Counted from the first letter of the stretch, positions 28,434-34,239 are shown. The stretch: DNA of 64,000 nt from Biomphalaria glabrata (GCF_947242115.1 NC_074716.1:1380001-1444000), one strand, 5' to 3'. The notes: a model not told the origin generated them from the sequence alone. Numbers and translations are program-made.

Positions 28434-30134
28434 ATATATACACCTGCTCTTGAGGACTTAGTATATTGGGTATATTTGGTACCGCTGTTACGCGGACGTA
28501 ACTATATTTCTATGCATTTTTGTAACTACTATGAAGTGCAGCATATTGTCATTGAATACACGTTATGTCTTGTCTGCTTCAATTCGGATTCTAGTCAATC
28601 CACGGAACTATACTATTTGTGTTTGTTACGTGTCAAGTGTGACTCCAGGCAGCACGAACCCAGCATTCTACAGCATTCGCGACACATTGATTGTGTGATA
28701 CAAGTTTCTACATCTTAGTGACCAGCCTTATGTGTAATACTAATACCACGTCAAAAGGCCAGTTACATTGAGAACCTCGGCTCTAGATGGAAAACAAAAA
28801 AGTATGTTGGCGCTGCCCTTTGTCACTTTTTAGTGGGCTTTGGGGGGGGGGGGGGACACTGCTTCTGAGTTGTAAAGAGCTTTCTCCTGGCGACGGTAGA
28901 GCAAGTTAAAATAAGCCAGAAGTAGGAGGAGACACTGACCGATAATGTGAAGAGCAAACAAGGCTGCATATTAATTTTTATTTGGGGATGGGGGGGGGGG
29001 TCATCGTTTTGACTGTTGCAACGCAATAAATACTAAGACTAAGACTGCTTCATTGATCCATATGGAAATTTGGACTCTTTTCTCATGTAAAGACAACACA
29101 ACAGAAACATACACATAAATAAATAGAACAGACACAACATAAAGAGTTCATTCAGCGACTACACACAGGCATTTTGGTCCTTTTCATGTTTCCTGATCAA
29201 CGACTGGCGTTGATATAGTCTGACCGAGTAAGGTACGGACGAGTTTTTGTACCGCTCTGTTCTTGTCATGATTGACAGTAGTAGCCCACTTCGCGACCAC
29301 TTCTGATGGAGCGGGTGGCTTCCAAGATTTTTCCGATTTTTCTTAGACATTTCTGTTCATGAACCTCCTTCAAATATAGCCATGTAGGCGGTGTAGAAAT
29401 GGGCATGGCGGCTATGTTGAAATGTTTTCTTGAAAAGAATGTTTTGAATAAATTGTGTTGCTGGTCCAATTTAGAAGATGAAAGGACGTCTCTTAATTTT
29501 CTGTTTTTAAATTTCAGATTTTTATTTACTCTCTTTGTTCTTTTTTTTTTTAATTCACAAATATGTCCCCCCCCCCTCCCCACCCAATCTTTATATTTAT
29601 TATTTATATTTATTTTATATTTATTAATTATTAATTTTCAGATAAACTATCAATAGATATCGCTAATAATATAATATTGAATCCATATCTCTAAAACATA
29701 AAAAAACATTGACCATTCTTTAAAAAGTAAAATAAGATGATTTTTGACAGATAGCCTACTTAAGGAACTGCAGTCCATATAATGTAAAATATGGATAGCT
29801 GCCTGGTCTTATGGTATGCGCCTCGGACTGTCGTTACGATGGTTCGTGTTTGAACCCTTCCGCCGTACAGTAAATTTGACTATGGTGTAATTATTTCTGA
29901 AAAAAAATAAAAAAATCCGAAACTCGAAAGACAAAAAAGAAATTACAGTTTCTCCTATTGTTGTGTTTTGGACTTTGATTATATACCAGTAGGCTACAAT
30001 ACTAAAAAAAAAAAGTAATCGGATGGACTCTCTAAAATGAACACACAATGAACATTAAAAGCAGACCTAATTGATTTGATAAAATGTTACTTACAAGTTG
30101 ATAGCAAAATCACTGAACCCAGAAAGGTCTTCAT
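2735..30134 (-). CDS. Gene A: unrecognised type I membrane protein with duplicated stalk and tail exons (16 exons, 3' end not found)
   Basis: Exons, 5' to 3' on the minus strand: 30134-30095, 19730-19662, 16804-16662, 15022-14887, 12764-12720, 10550-10494, 9338-9279, 9121-9062, 8906-8847, 7102-6980, 5815-5791, 5449-5380, 4864-4805, 3417-3346, 3087-3025, 2797-2735. Every junction has AG acceptor and GT donor and the codon phases agree throughout (mostly phase 1 up to the membrane exon, then phase 2 and phase 0). The joined frame gives at least 382 residues: signal peptide (about 1-15), ectodomain with three cysteines (15-130), Thr/Asn-rich stalk (130-224), membrane helix (about 228-254), cytoplasmic tail with Tyr motifs. 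No known family was recognised; a surface receptor or adhesion protein is inferred from topology. The stop codon was not found: either the last exon reads through its weak donor or further exons lie below 2735. Confidence 0.7.
3025..3087 (-). CDS. Gene A exon 15: cytoplasmic tail, duplicated exon
   Basis: 63 bp, acceptor cacaccag, donor GTGAGT, phase 0 both sides. Reads [20 protein letters not shown] plus T. Tyrosine-free sister of exon 14; flanking introns (ataaacttgaaattagac downstream, tcctataaaatcata upstream) are also repeated. Confidence 0.65.
3346..3417 (-). CDS. Gene A exon 14: cytoplasmic tail, duplicated exon
   Basis: 72 bp, acceptor cattacag, donor GTGAGT, phase 0 both sides. Begins [13 protein letters not shown] and ends SISDLS. 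Clearly related to exon 15 ([13 protein letters not shown]); lacks tyrosine. Confidence 0.65.
3691..3948 (+). mobile_element. SINE-1 (tRNA-derived)
   Basis: Contains the family's marks: agcgcttggtttctgaacc, a B-box-like gggttcaaattc, gggatctttgggca, agtccacccaactctaatgg, gtaaaggcagttggtcgttg and catgacaccct. Lies in an intron of gene A, followed directly by a SINE-2 piece. Confidence 0.7.
3955..4090 (+). mobile_element. SINE-2 fragment
   Basis: Blocks gctctggactgctgtcatgatggtc, tgccatcctgtagaaggtttggactagg and a gatgtag end are shared with 1905-2045. Inserted next to SINE-1. Confidence 0.5.
4805..4864 (-). CDS. Gene A exon 13: cytoplasmic tail with tyrosine motifs
   Basis: 60 bp, acceptor attccatag, donor GTAAGT, phase 0 both sides. 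Ends in [15 protein letters not shown], with three tyrosines in a setting typical of SH2-binding sites (YDSV, YTGY). It is not a strict ITIM because the residue two before the first Tyr is His. Belongs to the same duplicated series as exons 14-16. Confidence 0.65.
4935..5125 (+). repeat. Dispersed repeat R2 fragment
   Basis: Blocks tcaaatagcctctgacaacc, agaaggggaaaaggc and gaggggctcattagc..ggctggctac recur at 11180-11390 and 20690-20780. No coding signal. Probably part of a SINE-like element. Confidence 0.45.
5380..5449 (-). CDS. Gene A exon 12: cytoplasmic tail
   Basis: 70 bp, acceptor ttctttcag, donor GTAAGT, phase 2 in and phase 0 out. Contains an internal echo ([10 protein letters not shown]) and ends with the acidic AAEEIEI. 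Confidence 0.65.
5565..5702 (-). mobile_element. SINE-1, 5' half
   Basis: Minus strand; read on the plus strand it shows caccaggatttgaacccc (B-box complement) and ttcagaagccaagagctttaccgctcagccacc (tRNA-like head). Lies between exons 11 and 12 of gene A. Confidence 0.65.
5791..5815 (-). CDS. Gene A exon 11: juxtamembrane mini-exon
   Basis: 25 bp, acceptor tttctcag, donor GTAAGA, phase 1 in and phase 2 out. Reads SSPAVQF and split codons. Very short, but the splice signals are strong and both phases agree with neighbours. Confidence 0.55.
5985..6837. other. Intron 10 of gene A, nothing further recognised
   Basis: AT-rich; contains a short (TA)n at about 6180-6195. The piece around 6440-6700 has longer open runs but no splice signals or familiar protein pattern. 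Confidence 0.4.
6838..6885 (+). mobile_element. 3' tip of (ATAAG)n-type LINE
   Basis: gtaatcatcttcttttttgaagtac and gtctgtattatat match the last ~45 bp of the LINE at 23005-25880. Very short, 5'-truncated insertion. Confidence 0.6.
6980..7102 (-). CDS. Gene A exon 10: transmembrane segment
   Basis: 123 bp, acceptor ttttctcttag, donor GTGAAA (weak), phase 1 in and out. After GSMEIK comes a run of about 24 hydrophobic residues ([18 protein letters not shown] and more) ending before SWKRVF, a positive stop-transfer signal. This sets the topology: N-terminal side outside, C-terminal side inside. Confidence 0.75.
7370..7554. repeat. Local tandem duplications before the LINE insertion
   Basis: A block of about 80 bp (tgctgctgtattgctttt..atgatgaatgttggttt) occurs twice, followed by a ~37-bp unit (gttggttttgtggctctataatgctatcttgcagtact) whose array continues at 8205-8310 after an inserted LINE. 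Confidence 0.65.
7555..8204 (+). mobile_element. 5'-truncated LINE with C-terminal zinc knuckle, flanked by a 12-bp target duplication
   Basis: Frame with [14 protein letters not shown] and [20 protein letters not shown] is the C-terminal part of an RTE-like LINE protein. A second frame near 8035-8150 reads [10 protein letters not shown] and [11 protein letters not shown], the Cys/His knuckle that ends this family. The direct repeat tataatgctatc at 7543-7554 and 8205-8216 fits target-primed insertion into the 37-bp tandem repeat. Lies in intron 9 of gene A. Confidence 0.75.
8205..8310. repeat. 37-bp tandem repeat, about 3 copies
   Basis: gctatcttgcagtactgttggttttgtggctctat(a) repeats in register; continues the array cut by the LINE at 7555. 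Confidence 0.75.
8847..8906 (-). CDS. Gene A exon 9: stalk repeat
   Basis: 60 bp copy of exon 8 with one visible base change (Gln to Glu, giving LNETTD). Same phase, acceptor and donor. One symmetrical exon more or less leaves the frame intact, so copy number could vary between alleles or transcripts. Confidence 0.75.
9062..9121 (-). CDS. Gene A exon 8: stalk repeat
   Basis: 60 bp, phase 1 in and out, acceptor ttcatag, donor GTATGT. Reads [20 protein letters not shown] including the split Ala. Contains two sequons (NTT, NQT). Nearly identical to exon 9, including several dozen bases of flanking intron. Confidence 0.75.
9279..9338 (-). CDS. Gene A exon 7: stalk repeat, divergent copy
   Basis: 60 bp, phase 1 in and out, donor GTATGT. 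Reads [19 protein letters not shown]. It is the most divergent of three tandem exon copies and has lost both N-glycosylation sequons that exons 8 and 9 carry. Confidence 0.7.
9340..10490. other. Intron 6 of gene A; (TA)n at 10359-10398
   Basis: AT-rich intron with a perfect (TA)n run near its end. The short open frames at 9450-9740 have no recognisable protein character. Confidence 0.45.
10494..10550 (-). CDS. Gene A exon 6: stalk
   Basis: 57 bp, acceptor tttacag, donor GTATGT, phase 1 in and out. Reads [18 protein letters not shown]. Its last part (SANNAN) resembles the STNAD end of the three following exons, so it may be an older member of the same duplicated series. Confidence 0.6.
10885..11665 (+). 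mobile_element. Dispersed repeat R3, split by a hAT-like insertion
   Basis: The part before 11001 (ggtgtggaaacgtctagtag..gaac) and after 11546 (gacattgcc..gggtgaagagcccat..ggttggataaa-like) match consecutive parts of 62620-63080. The two halves are separated by the inverted-repeat element 11002-11545. Confidence 0.5.
11002..11545. mobile_element. hAT-like non-autonomous element
   Basis: Starts CAGGGTTTCTGC and ends GCAGAAACCCTG, a 12-bp perfect terminal inverted repeat with the CAG..CTG ends usual for hAT. The flanks (caattata and attgtaat) are not a clean 8-bp duplication, so the ends may have decayed. It appears to contain an R2-type fragment at 11180-11390. Confidence 0.5.
11666..12354. 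other. Intron 5 of gene A, nothing recognised
   Basis: No exon-like, SINE or LINE pattern seen in about 690 bp. Confidence 0.4.
12355..12470 (-). mobile_element. 3' tip of (CTTAGT)n-type LINE
   Basis: Starts with (AGACTA)n and continues gactgctttattgatccatatggaaattt..ctcttttctcatataaagacaacac, the complement of the tail at 2560-2655 and 29033-29125. Confidence 0.7.
12720..12764 (-). CDS. Gene A exon 5: stalk
   Basis: 45 bp, acceptor gtttacag, donor GTAGGT chosen because it keeps phase 1; a donor 4 bp later would break phase with the next exon. Reads [14 protein letters not shown] plus split codons. Hydrophilic and Ser/Thr-rich, as in mucin-like stalks. Confidence 0.55.
12885..13125 (-). mobile_element. 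SINE-1
   Basis: gggcagatgatttaaagtcg, aatgagggtgtcatatg, ggtggactcagaggcgcc and the tRNA-like head ggttcagaagccaagcactc..cactcagccacc, all in the order expected for a minus-strand copy. Confidence 0.7.
13126..13730. other. Intron 4 of gene A, nothing recognised
   Basis: AT-rich, no splice-flanked open segments; two atttatataaaaagc blocks near 13675-13710 repeat locally. Confidence 0.4.
13735..14600 (-). mobile_element. LINE fragment, zinc-knuckle family
   Basis: The minus-strand frames at 13995-14366 include [20 protein letters not shown] and [17 protein letters not shown] (in a shifted frame), the block also seen at 7740-7860. Several frameshifts and stops. The end near 13740 (cccttcagttgtagagtgactatggttcatc) recurs at 63920-64000. 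Confidence 0.65.
14640..14840 (-). mobile_element. SINE-2
   Basis: Complement shows ggctgcctggtcgtgcgg, gcgctggactgtcgttcgg, a B-box-like caaatcctgcccgc and cgtcgtcctgcgggaggttagg, then ctctgaaggaacatccgaaacatgt. Inserted just downstream of exon 4 of gene A. Confidence 0.75.
14887..15022 (-). CDS. Gene A exon 4: ectodomain, related to gene B
   Basis: 136 bp, strong acceptor ttttcattgcag, donor GTATTA, phase 0 in and phase 1 out. Contains [19 protein letters not shown], which resembles IQTSLDEEFYFFGKVLGF in the segment 40618-40509. This similarity is the main reason for proposing that genes A and B share an ectodomain type. Confidence 0.65.
15060..16215 (-). mobile_element. Old copy of the (ATAAG)n-type LINE
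   Basis: Aligns with 23145-24130 of the large LINE (for example gttgaggggtcccaaaacagaggatgcatat and ggaaagacatgctccaatttgatt). Missing internal parts and heavily mutated; the frame at 15930-16211 is the RT palm region ([20 protein letters not shown]). The very 3' tip is not recognised, so it is truncated or diverged there. Lies in intron 3 of gene A. Confidence 0.75.
16662..16804 (-). CDS. Gene A exon 3: ectodomain
   Basis: 143 bp, acceptor attgtttag, donor GTGAGT. Phase 1 in, phase 0 out. Residues include [20 protein letters not shown] and, near the end, [12 protein letters not shown]. An alternative acceptor 8 bp inside (tattcag) would start at 16796 in phase 0, but only the outer one agrees with the phase of exon 2. 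Contains one cysteine. Alternating hydrophobic residues suggest a strand-rich fold followed by a helix; no family recognised. Confidence 0.65.
17375..17830 (-). mobile_element. LINE fragment: RT core, zinc-knuckle family
   Basis: Broken minus-strand frames give [16 protein letters not shown] and, near 17620-17730, [20 protein letters not shown] and [18 protein letters not shown], a standard RT block. At least one frameshift. Confidence 0.65.
18285..18405 (-). mobile_element. SINE-2, degenerate
   Basis: ttccgcaggacaacatgatcg..gggcagggtttgaacac..gaccaggcaac matches the complement of SINE-2. Confidence 0.5.
18406..19433. other. Intron 2 of gene A, nothing firm
   Basis: AT-rich. The open frame at 18738-18968 has no known pattern or splice context. 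Confidence 0.4.
19662..19730 (-). CDS. Gene A exon 2: N-terminal ectodomain
   Basis: 69 bp, phase 1 in and out, acceptor ttacctag, donor GTAAGA. It reads [20 protein letters not shown] followed by FNL. It carries the first ectodomain cysteine. The frame is open only in the phase required by exon 1. Confidence 0.6.
   Translation of the reverse strand: MTISCQIVYRRLTLKIKTSALT
20112..20368 (-). mobile_element. SINE-1
   Basis: cttttagaccttgctatc..gcagatgatgttaaggtcatctg, gtgtcatgtggccagcacaacgacc, gttgggtggattc and ggttcagaagccaagtgcttaaccactc..ccacc; a fairly complete minus-strand copy. Confidence 0.75.
20690..21005 (+). mobile_element. R2 fragment followed by SINE-2
   Basis: 20690-20780 carries gaggggctcattaacgatggctagctacc (R2). 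From 20845 on: gctgcctggccatgtggtatg, gtgctggattgcc, gatggtccaggattcatacctg, gaaggaacatcagaaacatgta, a diverged SINE-2. Confidence 0.6.
21184..22370 (-). mobile_element. LINE fragment, zinc-knuckle family, containing a SINE-2
   Basis: Minus-strand pieces: near 22330-22280 GVKQGC-like RT motif; near 21700-21560 [10 protein letters not shown] and a tail with CSRTFWAH, the start of the terminal Cys/His knuckle. The remainder of the knuckle (TSHLEAQNP) lies below 21290, beyond an inserted SINE-2 (21292-21457). Several breaks. Confidence 0.6.
21292..21457 (+). mobile_element. SINE-2, well preserved, nested in a LINE
   Basis: ggctgcctggtcgtgcgg (A-box region), gatggtccagggttcaaacc (B-box region), cccccgtcgtcctg, ctctgaaggaacacccaaaacatgta. 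It interrupts the zinc-knuckle codons of the LINE at 21184-22370, so it is the younger insertion. Confidence 0.8.
22445..22692 (+). mobile_element. (ATAAG)n-type LINE, C-terminal fragment (diverged)
   Basis: [20 protein letters not shown] is the C-terminal end of the LINE protein (compare [20 protein letters not shown] in the large copy). Confidence 0.7.
23005..25880 (-). mobile_element. Nearly intact LINE (CR1/L2/Jockey-like) in intron 1 of gene A
   Basis: One open frame runs from about 25880 to the stop at 23098. The endonuclease start lies upstream of the first Met at 25524: [12 protein letters not shown] and [10 protein letters not shown] are visible between 25790 and 25540. From that Met (residue 1): GDFN at 24-27, SDH at 95-97 (endonuclease), [11 protein letters not shown] at 328, DFSKAFDKV at 457 , GVPQG at 513 and FADD at 545 (RT), and a C-terminal [20 protein letters not shown]1 and the 5' UTR are missing, so it is 5'-truncated near 25870. 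The 3' end is (ATAAG)n at about 23010-23045. Exact clade is a judgement from motif style. Confidence 0.85.
25881..26785. other. Intron 1 of gene A, no element recognised
   Basis: Contains AT-rich palindromic runs (25880-26090). A splice-flanked 32-bp segment at 26164-26195 (minus) has stops in the needed phase and was not accepted as an exon. Confidence 0.4.
26790..26990 (+). mobile_element. SINE-2
   Basis: ggctgcctcgtcgtgcg, gcgcgctggactgtcg, gatggtcccgggttgatacc, ccgtcgtcctgcgggaggtttgga, ctctgaatcaacatcaggaac. Confidence 0.75.
27170..27365. repeat. ~48-bp tandem repeat, 4 copies
   Basis: Unit: (a)ttaggcctacaacttacggaggtagcc followed by cacaaagatagggctacaatg. Copies differ by a few bases. 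Confidence 0.75.
27652..27845 (+). mobile_element. SINE-1, 3' part
   Basis: ggggatctttgggcgcctctaagtccacc onward through taaatgcggttggtcgttgtgctagcc and catgacaccctcgttaaccgtgg; tRNA-like head missing. Confidence 0.75.
27942..28022 (-). mobile_element. SPIN-like hAT fragment
   Basis: tttcaatggtcttagacgacccctggc, cgacccccaagggggtcg and caggttgag match one half of the complete copies at 55095 and 57162. The other terminus is absent; older than the four complete copies. Confidence 0.7.
28100..28740. repeat. Unclassified repeat region around a long (TA)n
   Basis: A duplicated block (ttagtcagt..gagtcagttgagt near 28110-28210), a (TA)n of about 100 bp at 28338-28440, and paired sentences ttaccgctgt(t)a(c)gcggacgt on either side of it (28300-28325 and 28478-28500). 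Could be an LTR-like or non-autonomous element; not classified. Confidence 0.4.
29030..29590 (-). mobile_element. 3' end of (CTTAGT)n-type LINE
   Basis: Minus-strand frames 29266-29583 and 29159-29350 ([19 protein letters not shown], then [20 protein letters not shown]) are the C-terminal end of its protein in two frames. Ends in (AGTCTT)n. Longest of three copies in the window. Confidence 0.7.
29797..29872 (+). mobile_element. SINE-2, 5' fragment
   Basis: tagctgcctggtcttatggtatgcgcctcggactgtcgttacgatggttcgtg: only the tRNA-like head remains. Confidence 0.6.
30095..30134 (-). CDS. Gene A exon 1: start codon and signal peptide
   Basis: Reads [13 protein letters not shown] and one extra base, then the strong donor GTAAGT. 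A lysine after Met followed by a hydrophobic core is a typical secretory signal. The ATG is preceded by ttggaaa. Phase 1 at the donor fits the acceptor of the segment at 19730, giving a Tyr codon across the junction. The intron that follows is about 10 kb and carries the large LINE. Confidence 0.7.
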
Positions 30135-30206
30135 TTTCCAAATCATTTGCTGCTCTTATAGTCCTAAATGTGATAATGCGAAATAGGCTTGTAGACTTTC
30201 TTTCAC

Positions 30207-30214
30207 GATATAAA
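30207..30214 (-). promoter_or_regulatory. Possible TATA box of gene A
   Basis: TTTATATC on the minus strand, 73 bp upstream of the ATG at 30134. Spacing would give a 5' UTR of about 40-50 nt. Only the motif and spacing support it. Confidence 0.3.
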
Positions 30215-30814
30215 GCTTAATATTTTCCAATACAGTAGAGTGCCTTTACGAAAGTTTTATTGCAATTTTCTGCTCAAAACTGATATTAAATTAGAAACTA
30301 GACAGTTTGTAGTTGCGTCCTTTGAAAAAGAAAAAAGGAATGTCCCAAAAGAAAACAAAATAGAATCGTCAATTTCACACATTAAAATTCACGTAAGCTG
30401 CTTCCGAGATTCTTTTGTTTGGTAATCCTATGCAAATCAGATTAAAGAACCTATTTTTTATATTCGCCACAGCACCCGTGCGACAAAAGTCAAAGGTCAG
30501 TATGATGAAGATGATCACTATGAGCTTGATGGTGAAATAAGACTTCGACAGAACTTTTCAATAAATCCCTATACTAATGACAAAATGAAAGCATATCAGT
30601 GTTACAAAACAAAGTCACGAAACTGTCACTAAAGAATATATAAAGCAATACAGTGGATTCTCTGCGATCACATCGAATGCAAGTTCCGTGAGTGCCCTCG
30701 TTTTTGTCACTGCTTTTTTTTTTGTCACCTGCCTGGCGCACGCTGAACAGTGCGAGTAGACCTAATTAAATCACAAATTGGTCGTCATTTAATGCAGTGA
30801 ATCCCTGTCTCTCC

Positions 30815-30845
30815 CCCCCCCCCTTTCTCTCTCTCTCTCTCTCTT

Positions 30846-30915
<70 letters not shown>

Positions 30916-30929
30916 TAGATAGAAATAGG

Positions 30930-30995
<66 letters not shown>

Positions 30996-31000
30996 TAGAT

Positions 31001-31096
<96 letters not shown>
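30815..31096. repeat. (CT)n followed by a 250-bp (GATA)n microsatellite
   Basis: ccc run, ctctctctct, then about 60 GATA units with three small interruptions (atatagatagaaatagga, atatagatatag). About 0.7 kb upstream of gene A exon 1. Confidence 0.95.
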
Positions 31097-31154
31097 CATG
31101 AGGCCTCGAAATGATAAGGCCCAATGTTTGTCTTCCTAGAAGTGAACAAAATCT

Positions 31155-31292
31155 GCTGTTCAACCAGTAACTGGCGTTCAACTAGTAACTCTGACGTTTA
31201 ACCAGTAACTGCGTTCAACTAGTAACTCTGACGTTTAACTAGTAACTGCGTTCAACTAGTAACTCTGACGTTTAACTAGTAACTGGCGTACT
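31155..31292. repeat. ~37-bp tandem repeat, about 3.5 copies
   Basis: Unit: gttcaactagtaactctgacgtttaac(c/t)agtaactgc. Confidence 0.8.
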
Positions 31293-31518
31293 GTTAATCC
31301 ACAGCAAGACAGTGCGACGCAGGGAGTCCAGAGTGAAGTCAGTAAGGGCGTGACTTCCGTGACCCCTACATCGAAAGGTGTCGGTCCGGGACAGTCGAGA
31401 CAGAGTCCAGTTCAAGTTGAGTACAACGGTAAAGGGTTAATTGTACAGTATTTGGTTGTAATATATTACATTCGTTAGAGCATAAAGCTATAGTATTAAA
31501 GTAGCCCCTTATTTGGAA

Positions 31519-31689
31519 ATGGACCTCATTCACTAATCGTAAAGAAACAACATTTAGCCTCTCTATCTCTTCTATACAAATTACCCAATCCATAAAGGCT
31601 GTCATGTGATACGTTTTTTTTTTCCATTGTTTTATCAATATTATCACGTTGCTAAATGTTGTTTGTTTACGATTGGTGAATGAGGTCCA
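31519..31689. mobile_element. Short inverted-repeat element (MITE-like)
   Basis: Starts TGGACCTCATTCACTAATCG and ends with its near-perfect complement (CGATTGGTGAATGAGGTCCA). Inverted repeats extend about 38 bp with three differences and reach gctaaatgttg. Interior about 90 bp. Target duplication unclear, so superfamily not assigned. Confidence 0.65.
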
Positions 31690-31889
31690 ATGGAGTTGTC
31701 AAGTTCTTGAATTGTTTATGTCGGGTTAAGCACATGTGTTAAGCAAACGTGATGTCAAGTGATGGTTCAAACAAACACCATAGAGACTTTTCTAGCTTTA
31801 GTTTTCCCACGCGTTACTAAAAAAAAATAGAGAGCTAGATCGGGGACTACACAAGCCAACAGTCTTTGATTGAAAGAATAATATGCAAT

Positions 31890-31950
31890 GCAGTGGCGTA
31901 GCAAGCGTGGGTCCGGGTTGAAGAACACGTTTGTGGGCCTCCACACAGAA
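31890..31950 (+). mobile_element. Possible hAT end fragment
   Basis: CAGTGGCGTAGCAAGCGTGG is the kind of terminus found on many hAT elements; the matching end is not seen. Confidence 0.35.
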
Positions 31951-32239
31951 ATAAAAGTGTGTGACAAAGAAATCGAGTAGTCTGTATGTATGAGTACATT
32001 GAACAAAAGACATTCTAATACTAGTAATGCAACAATTTTGTAAGTAATTATTTTAAAGCCATGTATTTACTTTAGTTAGGACTTCGTGCAAGTAATAATG
32101 TCTTTAAAACTAAAAAAAATTGTGTAGACCTTCTTAACGTATCAATCGACTAAAAATGTTTTCAATTAACAAGAACAAGTTTTCGGCTGTTACGTCCGCC
32201 CCCTCCCCCATTCTACAAGTTTAATAACAATGTCCATGT

Positions 32240-32600
32240 CTTCTATTCCAAAGATTAAGGATGAGTCCAGTGTTTCACATGACTACGCAAATTCAGTTGC
32301 GACCTACATGTTTCTCCGCATCTCGTGCAGACAAAGCCGTTGTCCGCCGGCGGTCTATTTAAGCTTTCTTTCCGTCTTCTGCGCATCTCTTCAATAAGGG
32401 CTTTCTTTTGGGTCTCACATATGAATCCCGCATCCTTTGTGGGAGCTCTCCGTCTCTCACAGAGGCCATCTGCTGCCAGCTACTTTCCTCTATGCCATTG
32501 AGGGCGAAATGGCGCCTGAGTTGATCTTTATAGTGCTCAAGTCACCTTTTTTACGCAATCTTCCATTAAAATCACCAACGAAGATTCGGTACTCGGGGTG
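32240..32600 (-). mobile_element. LINE 3' end, zinc-knuckle family
   Basis: Minus strand reads SSWQQMASVRDGE near 32480 and, in another frame near 32345-32275, GFVCTRCGETCRSQLNLRSH, a complete Cys2-Cys-His knuckle. Matches the plus-strand fragment at 53170-53345. Confidence 0.7.
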
Positions 32601-33140
32601 ATTCGAGACCTCGAGACACACTACAAGGCATCCAGCCTGCACTGTCTATTTATAGTGGAATATGGAGTGCACAGATCAAAACCCATTCTTTATGTCAAAT
32701 GTCGACCACAGTGGCTCAGTAGTCTGAGATAGCTGTAGACATCAAAAGGCTGTAGGCTTTATTTTAGAGTTTCTATCTCCTAGACTGGCTGCCGACCTAA
32801 AGCCCAGTCCGCCCCTCGACGCAAATCTAATCTACTCTCTTCATCGCCTTTGGCATGCGGTCGTCTGCGTTGCAATGGTTTCACAAGGAAGAAAAAATTT
32901 TTTTACAAATCTCCCAACCAGACCTATTATTTATTTATATTATATTAGACACGACTCCATCAGTGTTAATGAGTGGCTGACAGGTCAGATGTGCCACAGT
33001 GTGGACTATATGCAAAGCCTGGCCTATATTGCTGATCTAATGAGTCATTGGACTTTGTTGATAGTTTCAAAGCATCTCAGTTGTTAATGTCTGAATGTTG
33101 ACTGTACAGCACGAAGAACAACATTTTGTTTTTATTTACA
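32601..33140. other. Nothing recognised
   Basis: No exon or element pattern seen; the frame at 32875-33087 lacks splice or start context. Confidence 0.4.
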
Positions 33141-33149
33141 TCCTAGCAT

Positions 33150-33250
33150 AAACATCCAACGGGACTGTGGGGTTGGAGGTGGGTAGGGTTCGAACCTTGA
33201 CCATCGAGGCGACAGTTTAAAGAGAATACCACATGACCAAGCAGACAACC
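33150..33250 (-). mobile_element. SINE-2, degenerate
   Basis: ccaacgggactgtggggttggaggtgggtagggttcgaaccttgaccatcgagg..gaccaagcagac is the complement of the SINE-2 head. Confidence 0.55.
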
Positions 33251-33255
33251 AATAC

Positions 33256-33835
33256 GAACAATTTCTGGCATTTCTTCCGTCCCTTTGACTATCGACGTAG
33301 GGTTGGACATGTCACTTCACCTAATCCCTTCCACTTCCCCGGATGTTCTTAGCACGATGTCAAGGCCGTTTACATAGTCCTGCCAACTTTTCTTTGGACG
33401 ACCCGTTCTTTGTGCTCCCTTCAGTGTACCTTGAAGGATGACTTTTGACAGCCAACTACAATTGGATGGCTGCCTGGTCGTGCGGTTTGCGTGCTGGACT
33501 GTCGTTCGGATTTATCGACGGTCGAGGGTTCAAACTCTGCCCGCTTCCATCCCCCGTCGTCCTGCGGGAGGTTTGGACTAGGAAGTAAACTATCTTCAAC
33601 TCTGAAGGAACATCCGAAACATGTAAAACAACAAACATTGAACCGAACTTGCTCAGCTTTCGTCTATTCACAGTATTGAGAAGTTCATCCTTTTTGCCAG
33701 CCAGACTAGTTAAAAAAACAAACTCATTTACTCTCAAAAGTTTGAACTCTTCTTTCGGCCTCAGCGTTCAGTGTCCAACTTTCACCACCATATGGGAGTA
33801 CATAGATTACCATTTATATGTAACAATATATTACT
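33256..33835 (-). mobile_element. LINE fragment interrupted by SINE-2
   Basis: Minus-strand pieces: 33830-33640 reads RVNEFVFLTSLAGKKDELLN and RRKLSKFGSM; 33450-33260 reads ILQGTLKGAQRTGRPKKSWQ and DYVNGLD, a LINE C-terminal pattern. SINE-2 (33463-33632) sits between the two parts. Confidence 0.6.
33463..33632 (+). mobile_element. SINE-2, well preserved
   Basis: ggctgcctggtcgtgcgg, gatttatcgacggtcgaggg, ttcaaactctgcccgc, ccgtcgtcctgcgggaggtt, ctctgaaggaacatccgaaac. Nested in the LINE fragment. Confidence 0.8.
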
Positions 33836-33856
33836 GACCGGAGATGTCCAAACTAC

Positions 33857-33915
33857 TAGTCATATCCAGCTCGTGACGTCATATCCAGCTCGTGACGTCA
33901 TATCTGGCTCGTGAC
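33857..33915. repeat. 20-bp tandem repeat, 3 copies
   Basis: catatccagctcgtgacgt repeated three times, the last with tctgg for tccag; a related tcatccggcccatgac follows at 33983. Confidence 0.85.
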
Positions 33916-34239
33916 ATGGTGCTATTCATCCTCTTGAAACGAATGTTACAATGTGTGTTGAAGACTCAATAAATTTTGTTGCTCATCCGGCCCATGACAT
34001 GTGTTAGAAATTTACAAGACCTTCAAAAACTGGGCGTCACTTGTTACAATTAATCCGTCTTTAGCAGCAGTCGTTTTTATTTTGAGAGAACGAAGGTTTA
34101 CCATTAAAAAAAAAAAAAACAGTACCGGTATCAATAACATTTTTAAAAAGGATATTTTGTTACAAATATTTTCTGAATTTAGAACAAATTTAAAGATGGT
34201 CAAATCTTGACTACACTGTTTTCTGTATTAGTTTTTATT

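Noticed and set aside
30766-31181. Open frames of poly(LSIY)
   Set aside because: Translation of the GATA microsatellite.
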